A stretch of DNA of 30,189 nucleotides from JBFGJY01 sp041576975. GTDB lineage: Bacteria > Pseudomonadota > Gammaproteobacteria > UBA4575. Positions 9,177 through 16,636 of the stretch are shown here, piece by piece. The notes beneath the pieces are model-generated. The model searched no databases. It saw nothing but the letters and a program-made list of their open reading frames with translations, and was not told the DNA's origin. A program made the position numbers and the translations under genes. The first letter of the stretch is position 1, and each line of letters starts with the position of its first letter. The stretch covers positions 1 through 30,189 of the forward strand of contig JBFGJY010000032.1 of the NCBI GenBank assembly GCA_041576975.1, read 5' to 3'.

Positions 9177-9536
9177 TTACAAAGAAGTGTGTAGTGAATT
9201 TTTACACGAGCCTAAAGAGAAAGGGCTTGAAATAATAAAATCTGCGCCAGCGTCTTTGGCAATATTGCGTATTTTAGCTGAGGCCTGAGTCGTAACAAAT
9301 CCAAAAGTAACCGAGTTGTTTGCTTCTCGAAGTGTTTTGAGAAATTCTAGACCACCCATGTTTGGCATATTCCAGTCCGTAATCACTAAATCCGGTTTCC
9401 TGGTTTCGACTTTCAATAGACCGTCTTCACCATCAGATGCTTCAATCAGCTCCTCAGCATGGATATCGGCTTGCATTAAGATCCATTTGACGACTTTGCG
9501 CATTGCTTTGCTGTCGTCAACAATCAGTATCTTCAT
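9177..9536 (-). CDS. CheY-like single-domain receiver lacking the conserved lysine
   Basis: A 119-aa stand-alone receiver domain close to the short CheY-like proteins of flagellated Gammaproteobacteria. Asp7, Asp8, phospho-acceptor Asp54 (in TDWNMPN) and Thr82 are present. The near-invariant Lys of the KPF motif is replaced by Ser104 (SSPF), which should impair the phosphorylation-triggered switch seen in CheY. The C-terminal helix is slightly unusual but the length is close to the family norm, so this does not look like a frameshift. The start has a fair ribosome binding site (AGGG, 10 nt upstream). A sigma-28-like promoter lies 58 nt upstream, and the gene is divergent from the stator operon. 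A motor- or chemotaxis-linked role is inferred; it may be a phospho-independent binding protein. Confidence 0.88.
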   Translation of the reverse strand: MKILIVDDSKAMRKVVKWILMQADIHAEELIEASDGEDGLLKVETRKPDLVITDWNMPNMGGLEFLKTLREANNSVTFGFVTTQASAKIRNIAKDAGADFIISSPFSLGSCKNSLHTSL

Positions 9537-9593
9537 GCGAGTCCCTCACGATTCAAAAAGGCCGGTTATTTATAGATGGGCCGTACTATCAAC

Positions 9594-9619
9594 TTATCGG
9601 CATGTTTAAGAGATTTTTA
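9594..9619 (-). promoter_or_regulatory. Sigma-28 (FliA) promoter for the CheY-like gene
   Basis: Read on the minus strand, the -10 element GCCGATAA (9601-9594) matches the FliA consensus exactly. The -35 TAAA (9619-9616) sits 14 nt upstream, one base shorter than the ideal 15. The CheY-like start is 58 nt downstream. Confidence 0.7.
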
Positions 9620-9677
9620 AGGCTCAAATTACTTTTTTATAATAATGAACTGATTGAGTACTCACTCATCGGATAGT

Positions 9678-9726
9678 CGCGCAATTAGCGCGTATTCCCT
9701 AAATATTCCACCAATTTGGCCGTTAT
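9678..9726 (+). promoter_or_regulatory. Sigma-28 promoter for motA-motB-pilZ, with adjacent GC-rich palindrome
   Basis: TAAATATT (9700-9707), 11 nt, then GCCGTTAT (9719-9726) fits the FliA pattern with one mismatch in the -10 element. A CGCGC/GCGCG palindrome with loop AATTA (9678-9692) lies 7 nt upstream of the -35 and may be a regulator site. The rest of the 299-nt gap 9537-9835 holds the divergent promoter of the CheY-like gene and nothing else I can identify. Confidence 0.75.
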
Positions 9727-9835
9727 ACATGTTGTAGCGAGAGCCTATCTCATATGCTGAATAATATATGATAAATATCAGTGAGTTACTTAGACACATG
9801 CAATGTGACTTAACTAAACAAGGAGCGTTTACAAG

Positions 9836-10621
9836 ATGGATTTAGCGACTCTACTGGGTTTGTTGGGAGCCATAGCAGTTATTGCGTTGGCCATCGTTCT
9901 TGGTGGATCTGCCGGCACATTTGTTAATGTGCCTTCACTAGCCATTGTCATAGGAGGCACCTTCGCTGCCACTCTGACCCGTATCTCTTTAGCTGATTTT
10001 CTGGGTTCTTTTAAGTTAGTGCTGTCAACGTTTTTGCACAAGAGTGTAAGTCTTACTAAGCTAATTGAAGAAGCTGTTGAGCTGGCAGATGTAGCGAGAA
10101 AGGAAGGAGTGCTTGCCTTAGAAGGTAGAGAGATCGGACATCCATTTTTGGAAGAAGGGATCAATCTTTGTATAGATGGTCACGCTACAGAGGTTGTCCA
10201 AAAAATGCTAAGCAAGGATATAAATTTATCCATTGAGCGCCATGATGTTGGCAGGGAAATGTTCAAGTCAATTGGTGATGCTGCACCAGCTATGGGCATG
10301 ATTGGTACCTTGATCGGATTGGTACAAATGCTCTCAAACATGGATGACCCAAAACAGATTGGTCCTGCAATGGCTGTTGCGCTACTAACCACTCTTTATG
10401 GTGCTGTGATTGCAAATGCTGTAGCGCTTCCTCTAGCCGATAAACTCAAAAAAATTAGTCAAGACGAACGCCTAAGCAAGAGCTTAATACTAGAATCCGT
10501 GTCTGCAATTCAAGCGGGGACCAACCCTAGAGTAGTCGAGCAAATACTTAAAACATACTTGCCAGAAAATATGCGTGATAAAAGTAGCAAGAATTTAGAT
10601 GAACAAAAAGAAGCAGCATAA
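9836..10621 (+). CDS. pomA: Flagellar stator subunit PomA/MotA
   Basis: Inner-membrane ion-channel subunit that, with MotB/PomB, converts ion flow into motor torque. The 261-aa protein has the MotA plan: two N-terminal membrane segments (about 5-22 and 30-50), a cytoplasmic loop, then two more (about 150-168 and 178-203). The start MDLATLLGLLG and the run IGPAMAVALLTTLYGA are characteristic of PomA, the sodium-driven type. Residue numbers match Vibrio PomA: Arg88, Lys89 and Glu96 in the torque loop, Asp148, Pro151, and Thr158, Thr185 and Thr186 lining the pore. Sodium coupling is therefore likely but not proven. A good Shine-Dalgarno (AAGGAG) precedes the start. The gene leads a sigma-28 operon with motB 13 nt downstream. 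Confidence 0.95.
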   Translation: MDLATLLGLLGAIAVIALAIVLGGSAGTFVNVPSLAIVIGGTFAATLTRISLADFLGSFKLVLSTFLHKSVSLTKLIEEAVELADVARKEGVLALEGREIGHPFLEEGINLCIDGHATEVVQKMLSKDINLSIERHDVGREMFKSIGDAAPAMGMIGTLIGLVQMLSNMDDPKQIGPAMAVALLTTLYGAVIANAVALPLADKLKKISQDERLSKSLILESVSAIQAGTNPRVVEQILKTYLPENMRDKSSKNLDEQKEAA

Positions 10622-10634
10622 ATAAGTTGTAATT

Positions 10635-11531
10635 ATGTCAGATGCTCCTGCCACTACAGAGGAATCATCAGGTGCTCCAATGTGGATTTCAACATTTGCC
10701 GATCTTGCGATTCTGCTTATGTGTTTCTTTGTATTGTTATTGTCTTTCTCAGAAATGGATGCAGCAAAATTCAAAGAACTTGCTGGCTCATTGGAACGGG
10801 CCTTCGGTGTACAACGAGATGTGCCTGCGAATGAACTTCCAAAAGGTACCAGTGTAGTAACTGCGGAGTTTAGCCCCGGTAAACCCGACAATGAAACTTT
10901 ATTAAAAATAATGCGGCAACAAACAACGGATGAAAGTAAAGATAATCTAGACTTTTCCAGTGGTGAAGGAGGTTTTGATAAACAACAAGTTGCAGAAGAA
11001 ATTTATCAAGCAGCACTAAAACGTATGAAAGATGAGGCAAAGAAAATTACTGCAGCGTTACAGGATGAAATAGATTCAGGAACAGTAGAAGTTGATTGGA
11101 CAGAACGAGAAATAATCATACGAATACGTGAGCGTGGGTCATTTACATCAGGTGATGACAAAATCGATGCTGTGTTTGCATCTATATTAAAAAAGATTGC
11201 CAATGCGCTAAAAGCAGTTGAGGGAGACATTATCGTTTCGGGACATACTGATAGTATACCCATTAGCACACCGCGATTTCCATCAAATTGGGTGTTATCT
11301 GCAGCGCGTGCTGCAGTTGTGGTACATCATCTTGAATCCAAAGAAAACATCAATCCAGATCGGCTTCAAATTCGTGCACATGCCGATACAAAACCATTAT
11401 TCACGAATTACACAGAAGAGAGTCGCGCAAAAAACAGAAGAGTTGAGATTTCGATACTTGGCGACAAGCGTTTGTTTTATGAATACGATGATATTTCTGC
11501 TGTCAGTAAGAACTCCAACTTGGATAAATGA
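10635..11531 (+). CDS. pomB: Flagellar stator subunit PomB/MotB
   Basis: Stator subunit that anchors the motor to peptidoglycan and supplies the ion-binding Asp. Residues about 17-38 form the single membrane helix, with Asp23 in the conserved FADL motif. The following SEMDAAKF is usual in PomB-type proteins. A linker of about 150 residues leads to an OmpA-like peptidoglycan-binding domain (about 190-290) with GHTDSIPI, NWVLSAARA and AKNRRVEI. The total of 298 aa is normal. The stop overlaps the start of the PilZ gene by 4 nt, which indicates translational coupling between the stator and a c-di-GMP receptor. Confidence 0.95.
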   Translation: MSDAPATTEESSGAPMWISTFADLAILLMCFFVLLLSFSEMDAAKFKELAGSLERAFGVQRDVPANELPKGTSVVTAEFSPGKPDNETLLKIMRQQTTDESKDNLDFSSGEGGFDKQQVAEEIYQAALKRMKDEAKKITAALQDEIDSGTVEVDWTEREIIIRIRERGSFTSGDDKIDAVFASILKKIANALKAVEGDIIVSGHTDSIPISTPRFPSNWVLSAARAAVVVHHLESKENINPDRLQIRAHADTKPLFTNYTEESRAKNRRVEISILGDKRLFYEYDDISAVSKNSNLDK

Positions 11532-12148
11532 ATGCTGTGAAGAAGAATGAATCACAAGTAGAAGTGGCAAGTAAGTCATCATCTGAGGGACGTAGTGCTT
11601 TTAGAATTGATGATAATATTTTATTGTCACTAAGAATTATTCCCGATGATCAGATAGAAGAGACGCTAAAAAGATTTCCTGAAAATTATGCAGAGCTGCA
11701 ATTACTGAATAATTTTAGTGATTCAACAAAGTCGCTGACTGACCAATTTGCACTAGTGCGTCGGCGTTACCCGGAAGTAGCAAAGTACCTCAAAATTCTC
11801 GATGATAAAATTAATACCTTAGCGAGAAGACAGTTTGCTACGTGTTCGGTAATTCCAGATTTATGTTGGCATGAAGTGAATATTAGTGCGAGTGGAATAC
11901 GCTTTAATCACGACGAGCAATTAAAATTAGGTTCATATTTGGAGTTTCGTTTGCAACTTTCACAAGTGTCAAAGTATATTTTGGCCTACGGCAAAAGCGT
12001 GCGATGTGAACAGAGCAGTGAAAACATGGATCAATATTCTATAGCGGTTGAATTTACACATATTAATATTGAGGATCGAGAGGCTATCCATACACATGTT
12101 CGCGGCAAAGAGATCAAGCTGATACGCGAAAAAAGCTTGATGCAGTAA
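11528..12148 (+). CDS. PilZ-domain protein with long insert, coupled to motB
   Basis: A 206-aa soluble protein with the two c-di-GMP-binding motifs of PilZ domains: RxxxR (Arg22 and Arg26, in GRSAFR) and NxSxxG (NISASGIRF, about 122-130). Nearly 100 residues, predicted helical, separate the two motifs. That spacing is like the helical-insert PilZ proteins such as XC6012 (tPilZ type), which oligomerise through added helices. It overlaps motB by 4 nt and shares the sigma-28 promoter of the stator operon, so a role as a c-di-GMP-dependent brake or modulator of the stator is a reasonable inference. It lacks the YcgR N-terminal domain. Confidence 0.82.
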   Translation: MNAVKKNESQVEVASKSSSEGRSAFRIDDNILLSLRIIPDDQIEETLKRFPENYAELQLLNNFSDSTKSLTDQFALVRRRYPEVAKYLKILDDKINTLARRQFATCSVIPDLCWHEVNISASGIRFNHDEQLKLGSYLEFRLQLSQVSKYILAYGKSVRCEQSSENMDQYSIAVEFTHINIEDREAIHTHVRGKEIKLIREKSLMQ

Positions 12149-12159
12149 TTCAAGCTAAC

Positions 12160-12223
12160 GGCTAAATGCCCATAAAATCAATATTTTATAATTAGTTAAG
12201 CTAAAGATATGGGCGTTTAGGCC
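12160..12223. repeat. Long imperfect inverted repeat overlapping a sigma-28 promoter
   Basis: The left arm 12162-12174 pairs with 12208-12220 through 13 consecutive pairs (one G-T). Two more pairs follow beyond a one-base bulge. The loop is 33 nt. It starts 11 nt after the PilZ stop, and its right arm covers the spacer and the first bases of the -10 of the next promoter. It could stabilise or end the motAB-pilZ mRNA, or be a regulator site. The 117-nt gap holds nothing else apart from the promoter. Confidence 0.5.
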
Positions 12224-12228
12224 GATAA
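12202..12228 (+). promoter_or_regulatory. Sigma-28 (FliA) promoter for the FMN-GOGAT-like/diguanylate cyclase operon
   Basis: TAAAGATA (12202-12209), an 11-nt spacer and a perfect GCCGATAA (12221-12228) match the FliA consensus. The start codon of the oxidoreductase gene is 37 nt downstream. This is as good a match as the fliC promoter in the same window. Confidence 0.85.
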
Positions 12229-12265
12229 ATTTGGTGTTATGTTATAAGTAGCGACATTTGCATGG

Positions 12266-13906
12266 ATGGAAGAAGTCTTTCAAATTTTTAAAAATTGGCT
12301 AAATATCGGACTTGAACTTTCTCAAGGCCTATTTTCAGTTCTATTTTTGCTGGTATTAGTTGTAATACCCATTGCCTATTTATGCGATATTTCACAGTCA
12401 CGTCATGCGGTTCGACGCAATTATCCTGTTATTGGTCGTTTTAGATATTTCTTTGAGCACATTGGTGAGTTTTTTCGACAGTATTTTTTCTCAATGGATA
12501 GGGAAGAATTGCCATTTAATCGAGCACAAAGATCTTGGGTATATCGAGCAGCAAAAGATATTAGTAATACAATAGCGTTTGGCTCATCGCGTGATCTAAA
12601 TAAAGTGGGAACCGTATTATTTGTAAATTGTCCTTATCCAACTCTGGGTGAAGATGCAACGCCTGTATCAGAGCAGATTGTTGGAGCTGGATGTAAATAT
12701 CCGTATATAACAAAATCGATTTTTAATATTTCTGGAATGAGTTATGGAGCATTATCAAAGCCAGCCATTCTTGCACTTTCTGAAGGATCTAAAATAGCAG
12801 GCTGTTGGTTAAATACGGGTGAGGGAGGATTGTCGAAATACCATCTGCAAAGTGGATGTGACTTAGTTTTTCAATTAGGTACTGCCAAATATGGTGTACG
12901 AGATCCTTTTAATAACTCATTAAGCGAATCAAAGCTGATAGATGTAGCTGCGAATTCGCAAGTACGAATGTTTGAAATTAAATTAAGCCAAGGTGGTAAA
13001 CCTGGTAAAGGCGGAATACTACCTGGCGCAAAAGTTACTGCGGAGATCGCCAAAATACGTTGTATTCCAAAAGGAAAGGATTCCATTAGCCCAAACCGTC
13101 ACCCAGAAATTAAAAATGATGCAGATTTACTGGACATGATTGCATACATACGTGAAGTGACGGGCAAGCCTGTAGGTTTTAAAACTGTAATTGGTTCTGA
13201 ACAATGGCTGGATCATCTATTTGGGTTGATTTGTCAACGTGGTAAGGCTTCGGCGCCAGATTTTATTACCGTAGATGGTGCAGATGGTGGTACTGGTGCT
13301 GCACCAATGCCTTTGTTAGATGACATGGGTTTACCATTAAGTGAGAGTTTACCAATGCTGTCTAATAAGCTGAGAGAATATGAATTGAATGAGCGAGTCA
13401 AGGTGATTGCTTCTGGAAAATTAATAACTCCGGCTGATGCAGCATGGGCACTGTGTTTAGGCGCTAACTTTATTGCGTCTGCACGTGGCTTTATGTTTGC
13501 ATTGGGGTGTATACAGGCCCTGCAATGCAACAAAGATACATGCCCAACAGGTATCACAACTCATAATAAAAAACTGCAGCGAGGATTAAATCCTAAACTA
13601 AAGTCTATTCGTGTTGCAAACTATGTAAAAAATATTGTTCATGAAATAGGAATGATTGCACACTCATGCGGAGTAAAGCACCCACTTGAATTAGAAAGAC
13701 ATCATGCGCGTATCGTACAGGCAAATGGGTTGTCTATTCCATTAGATACACTTTATCCAAATTCTAAAACTAAAAAGTTTAAAGAGCGAAGAAATTGGGA
13801 AACACGACCATGGTCTAAGAAAGAATCCGCTCCAAATAATTTAGAAGATACGATTGTAAATGTCTCATTGAAAGATTTAAGTCAAAAAAAGAGCACTAGC
13901 TCGTAA
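12266..13906 (+). CDS. Membrane-anchored FMN-binding glutamate-synthase-family protein
   Basis: A 546-aa protein homologous to the central/FMN part of the glutamate synthase large subunit, without the glutaminase (GATase) domain. A hydrophobic segment at about 21-40 likely anchors it to the membrane. The barrel shows NISGMSYGALSKPA (154-167), SQGGKPGKGG (241-250), DGADGGTGAAP (337-347) and the three cysteines Cys415, Cys421 and Cys426 spaced C-x5-C-x4-C, as in the 3Fe-4S site of GltB. It therefore probably carries FMN and an iron-sulfur cluster and acts as an oxidoreductase. The true substrate of such stand-alone proteins is unclear. It lies under a strong sigma-28 promoter and is followed after 2 nt by a diguanylate cyclase, so it is produced with late flagellar genes. 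The ribosome binding site is weak. Confidence 0.9.
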   Translation: MEEVFQIFKNWLNIGLELSQGLFSVLFLLVLVVIPIAYLCDISQSRHAVRRNYPVIGRFRYFFEHIGEFFRQYFFSMDREELPFNRAQRSWVYRAAKDISNTIAFGSSRDLNKVGTVLFVNCPYPTLGEDATPVSEQIVGAGCKYPYITKSIFNISGMSYGALSKPAILALSEGSKIAGCWLNTGEGGLSKYHLQSGCDLVFQLGTAKYGVRDPFNNSLSESKLIDVAANSQVRMFEIKLSQGGKPGKGGILPGAKVTAEIAKIRCIPKGKDSISPNRHPEIKNDADLLDMIAYIREVTGKPVGFKTVIGSEQWLDHLFGLICQRGKASAPDFITVDGADGGTGAAPMPLLDDMGLPLSESLPMLSNKLREYELNERVKVIASGKLITPADAAWALCLGANFIASARGFMFALGCIQALQCNKDTCPTGITTHNKKLQRGLNPKLKSIRVANYVKNIVHEIGMIAHSCGVKHPLELERHHARIVQANGLSIPLDTLYPNSKTKKFKERRNWETRPWSKKESAPNNLEDTIVNVSLKDLSQKKSTSS

Positions 13907-13908
13907 AG

Positions 13909-15318
13909 ATGGAAATGCAAACAACTGATAAGAATACTGCTAAAGATAAGTATTCAAGCTTATTAATGATACCCACATCATTATTAAAGAAATTAACTTT
14001 TAGCACAAATCCAAATAAAACAGAACAAGAATCCGTATCGGATAATAATAAAAAATCAGAGGTTCAATATATCGAAACTTTATCGCAGATCTTAATTGAG
14101 CTAATTAATGGTACTCAAAATTTATTTTTAAATAATGAAGCATTTGACTCTGTAAGAAAATTGGCGCATGAAATTTCTAATATTTCTGAGGCTAATCATG
14201 TATTACTAGTTTTTACTGACGTGATTAATAGCTTAAGCAATGAATATATACTAAATAAGCAAGATGTTTTATTTACTTTACCGGGTCTAATAATCGAAAA
14301 ATTTAAATTTCCAGAGGACTATAAAGATCAGGTCAAACAACTTAAAAATCAATATGACAATATACAAAGTCCTCTCGAACTGAAATCGTCAATTCAACGA
14401 GTTTTCGAATTAATAAACTCTGTTTATATAGATTCCATTGATCAAAAAAACGAATTAGAGACATTTCTGTTTAATGTAGGTGTTCAAATAAGTCGTATTG
14501 GGGATGAATTGCATAGCACAGTTGAAAAACAAACATCAGATCTAAAAATACAAAATGATTTAAATGCTCAAATGAATAACGCTGTAAATGACATAAGTGA
14601 AAATGTGATTACCGCTAAAGATTTAGACACGCTAAAAATTACAGTGAAATCTCAGCTTGATTCCTTGCAACACCTGGTTGAAGAGGAACGGCATATTGTT
14701 AAGGAGCATGAAACACGTATTAAGAAAAGTGTGCATGTGTTAGCAAATAAAGTAGACCAGATGAAAATAGAAGCTCAAGAACTCAGAGAAAAAGTGAAGA
14801 AAGAAAAAGAAAATGCTTTACGAGATCCATTAACTGGTTTGTTTAATCGAGAGGCATATGATAATGAGGTCAATAGTATTATTAAAGATAGTAGTACTAA
14901 CCATAAAGCTGTGTCACTTTTGATATGGGATGTGGATCACTTTAAGATGTTTAATGACACCTATGGACATGTAATTGGAGATAAGGTGCTGAAAGCCGTA
15001 GCAAACAGATTAAGTCTTTCACTTAAAAATAATTATTTTCTTGCTAGATATGGCGGAGAAGAATTTGTGATGATACTTCCTGGTGTAACCGCTGACGAAG
15101 CAATACAATTCGCAGATACAATTCGTGAAGAAATTTCGCGTGTAACATTTTTATTTAAGAGTAAACCAATAAAGATTACAATTTCGTGCGGAATTGCGAT
15201 CACGCATGAAAAAGATAATGCCGAAAGTTTATTTGAACGTGCAGATAAAGCATTATATGAAGCAAAAAAGAATGGTCGTAATTGCGTAAAACTTAATGAA
15301 TACTCACCATCAGCCTAA
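13909..15318 (+). CDS. Diguanylate cyclase (GGEEF) with coiled-coil N-terminus, no I-site
   Basis: A 469-aa soluble protein. Residues about 50-230 are a mostly helical region that I do not recognise, about 245-303 form a charged coiled coil, and about 304-465 are a GGDEF domain that makes c-di-GMP from GTP. Catalytic features are present: DVDHFKMFND (metal binding, 341-350), the active loop RYGGEEF with GGEEF at 382-386, and the closing SCGIA strand. The RxxD product-inhibition site expected five residues before GGEEF is absent (the region reads KNNYFLARY), so the enzyme should not be subject to classical feedback. The gene follows the FMN protein by 2 nt with no clear Shine-Dalgarno, suggesting coupled translation. 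Its 3' end overlaps the convergent degenerate GGDEF gene by 9 nt. Confidence 0.92.
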   Translation: MEMQTTDKNTAKDKYSSLLMIPTSLLKKLTFSTNPNKTEQESVSDNNKKSEVQYIETLSQILIELINGTQNLFLNNEAFDSVRKLAHEISNISEANHVLLVFTDVINSLSNEYILNKQDVLFTLPGLIIEKFKFPEDYKDQVKQLKNQYDNIQSPLELKSSIQRVFELINSVYIDSIDQKNELETFLFNVGVQISRIGDELHSTVEKQTSDLKIQNDLNAQMNNAVNDISENVITAKDLDTLKITVKSQLDSLQHLVEEERHIVKEHETRIKKSVHVLANKVDQMKIEAQELREKVKKEKENALRDPLTGLFNREAYDNEVNSIIKDSSTNHKAVSLLIWDVDHFKMFNDTYGHVIGDKVLKAVANRLSLSLKNNYFLARYGGEEFVMILPGVTADEAIQFADTIREEISRVTFLFKSKPIKITISCGIAITHEKDNAESLFERADKALYEAKKNGRNCVKLNEYSPSA

Positions 15319-16236
15319 AAATTTTCTGTTTGCAACTTTTACTTGATTACGCCCTGAGTTTTTAGCTAGTTTTAAAGCCTTATATGCTCTTTCATATACA
15401 GATTCGACAGTATCGTCCCCATATAATTCAGCAACACCAATACTAATTGTCAATTTAACTTTATTTCCATCACTGTCTAGTAATGGATGATCAGATATTG
15501 CTGTTCTAATACGTTCCGCTATTAAGCTCGCTTCAGATATTCGAGTATTACTTATGAACAATGAAAATTTGTCGTAACCATAGCGATATAGTATATCGGT
15601 ATCTCTTAGGCATTCTTGTAATGTTTTGTATACGTGTCTAATTACAATGTCACCAAACAATGAACCATTTGAGTCATTTAATTTGGTAAAGCGATCAATA
15701 TCAATCAGAAGTAAAATTAACGAGTATTTCTTTCGAATTGCTAGTTTAGCTTCTCTGGTTAATTGACTTTCCATATATTCCCAGTTGGGAAGCCCTACAT
15801 GTGAATCATATGCGGATTGAATGATGGTACCTTCATGTTGTATAGCATTTCGCAAAGGAAACACAACTGCGGATATGTAAGTTTCAAATCTAGTTTTCTC
15901 ACTTTGAGAGAACTCTTCGCTTCTATAGGCTGTTATTTTCCCCCATGTGCCATCCTCAACTTGTAGTAAATAGCCATAAGAGTTTGTAGCTTTATGACCT
16001 AAATTTATGTGTATACCAAATATAGGATACTCATATTCAATACAACGTATATTTAAATCATGCTTAATCGCTTCATAAAAAGTCTGAAAGACCTGATTTA
16101 TGTCTAACGTAGTTTGTAGCTTTAATACTAGCGCAGTGACTAACCGATCAATCGGTTTATTTGTTGTTATTGCTGTTGCGATATCTAGCGCACGATTAGA
16201 GCTAGTGACGAACTTCTCAACACTAGAACTATTCAT
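15310..16236 (-). CDS. GAF-GGDEF protein with degenerate active site and intact I-site
   Basis: A 308-aa soluble protein. About 25-135 looks GAF-like, and 140-305 is a GGDEF-fold domain with the usual DIDRFTKLND segment. The active-site loop reads GYDKF (220-224) instead of GG(D/E)EF, so cyclase activity is unlikely. The RxxD inhibitory site (RDTD, 211-214) sits exactly five residues upstream, so binding of c-di-GMP is plausible and the protein may be a receptor. It converges on an active cyclase gene and overlaps its end by 9 nt. The start has a good Shine-Dalgarno (AAGGAG). I found no sigma-28 or sigma-54 promoter; the leader contains a hairpin with a small ORF. Confidence 0.88.
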   Translation of the reverse strand: MNSSSVEKFVTSSNRALDIATAITTNKPIDRLVTALVLKLQTTLDINQVFQTFYEAIKHDLNIRCIEYEYPIFGIHINLGHKATNSYGYLLQVEDGTWGKITAYRSEEFSQSEKTRFETYISAVVFPLRNAIQHEGTIIQSAYDSHVGLPNWEYMESQLTREAKLAIRKKYSLILLLIDIDRFTKLNDSNGSLFGDIVIRHVYKTLQECLRDTDILYRYGYDKFSLFISNTRISEASLIAERIRTAISDHPLLDSDGNKVKLTISIGVAELYGDDTVESVYERAYKALKLAKNSGRNQVKVANRKFLG

Positions 16237-16269
16237 TTTTTCCCTGCTCCTTAGAGATATTTTCCTTCC

Positions 16270-16302
16270 CTAGAAAAATGCAGTTAAGAGGGTCACATCC
16301 AT
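16270..16302 (-). CDS. Possible 10-codon leader ORF upstream of the degenerate GGDEF gene
   Basis: On the minus strand, AGGAGG lies 4 nt before ATG, and the ORF reads MDVTLLTAFF then TAG. It ends 33 nt before the GGDEF start. Its Shine-Dalgarno and start lie in the loop of an inverted repeat (16279-16285 with 16317-16323, extended by AGAGG/CCTCT). The strong ribosome site makes translation plausible; a regulatory role is inferred only. Confidence 0.4.
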   Translation of the reverse strand: MDVTLLTAFF

Positions 16303-16323
16303 GTTCCTCCTCTAAAAACTGCA
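16279..16323 (-). promoter_or_regulatory. Hairpin in leader of the degenerate GGDEF gene
   Basis: TGCAGTT and AACTGCA form 7-bp outer arms, with an inner AGAGG/CCTCT helix after a small asymmetric internal loop. It does not resemble a c-di-GMP riboswitch. The rest of the 400-nt gap 16237-16636 is very AT-rich, with only a weak GCTTA/TAAGC palindrome near 16590-16605 just past the end of flgN. I see no other gene there. Confidence 0.45.
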
Positions 16324-16636
16324 ATAATTATTGTATGGATATTTTTTAATGATTATTGTTAAGTAGCTCAAAGAAAATTAGTGAGTTAGAACACGTTTTT
16401 TGTTTATTTATTGCTTTTGTTAACTGGGTTTATATTGTTAAAAATCTAACTTGGACAAATAAATATGAACTTCAACACATGAAAATTTTATTTAGATGTG
16501 TTGTTTATAAAATTAGATTATTAGATTGGAAATTAGTACTAATTAAATAGCATATGAAAGTTGTAAAAGTTTGGAACTTATAAACTTGTCCCGCTTATAT
16601 TATAAGCAAACAAATTTATTTTATTATGGTTGTAAA

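Noticed and set aside
9829..10164. 111-codon minus-strand ORF opposite motA
   Set aside because: Shadow of motA; the Ser/Ala-rich product has no recognisable fold.
11218..11550. 110-codon ORF overlapping the end of motB
   Set aside because: It lies in another frame of the conserved OmpA-like domain of motB and crosses into the PilZ gene; no ribosome site or domain.
16237..16330. c-di-GMP riboswitch ahead of the degenerate GGDEF gene
   Set aside because: The hairpin lacks the conserved core of GEMM-I or GEMM-II riboswitches and contains a ribosome site and ORF in its loop instead.
16356..16550. 64-codon plus-strand ORF in the gap before flgN
   Set aside because: It starts with TTG without a ribosome site, and its composition follows the AT-rich background with no recognisable domain; probably chance.
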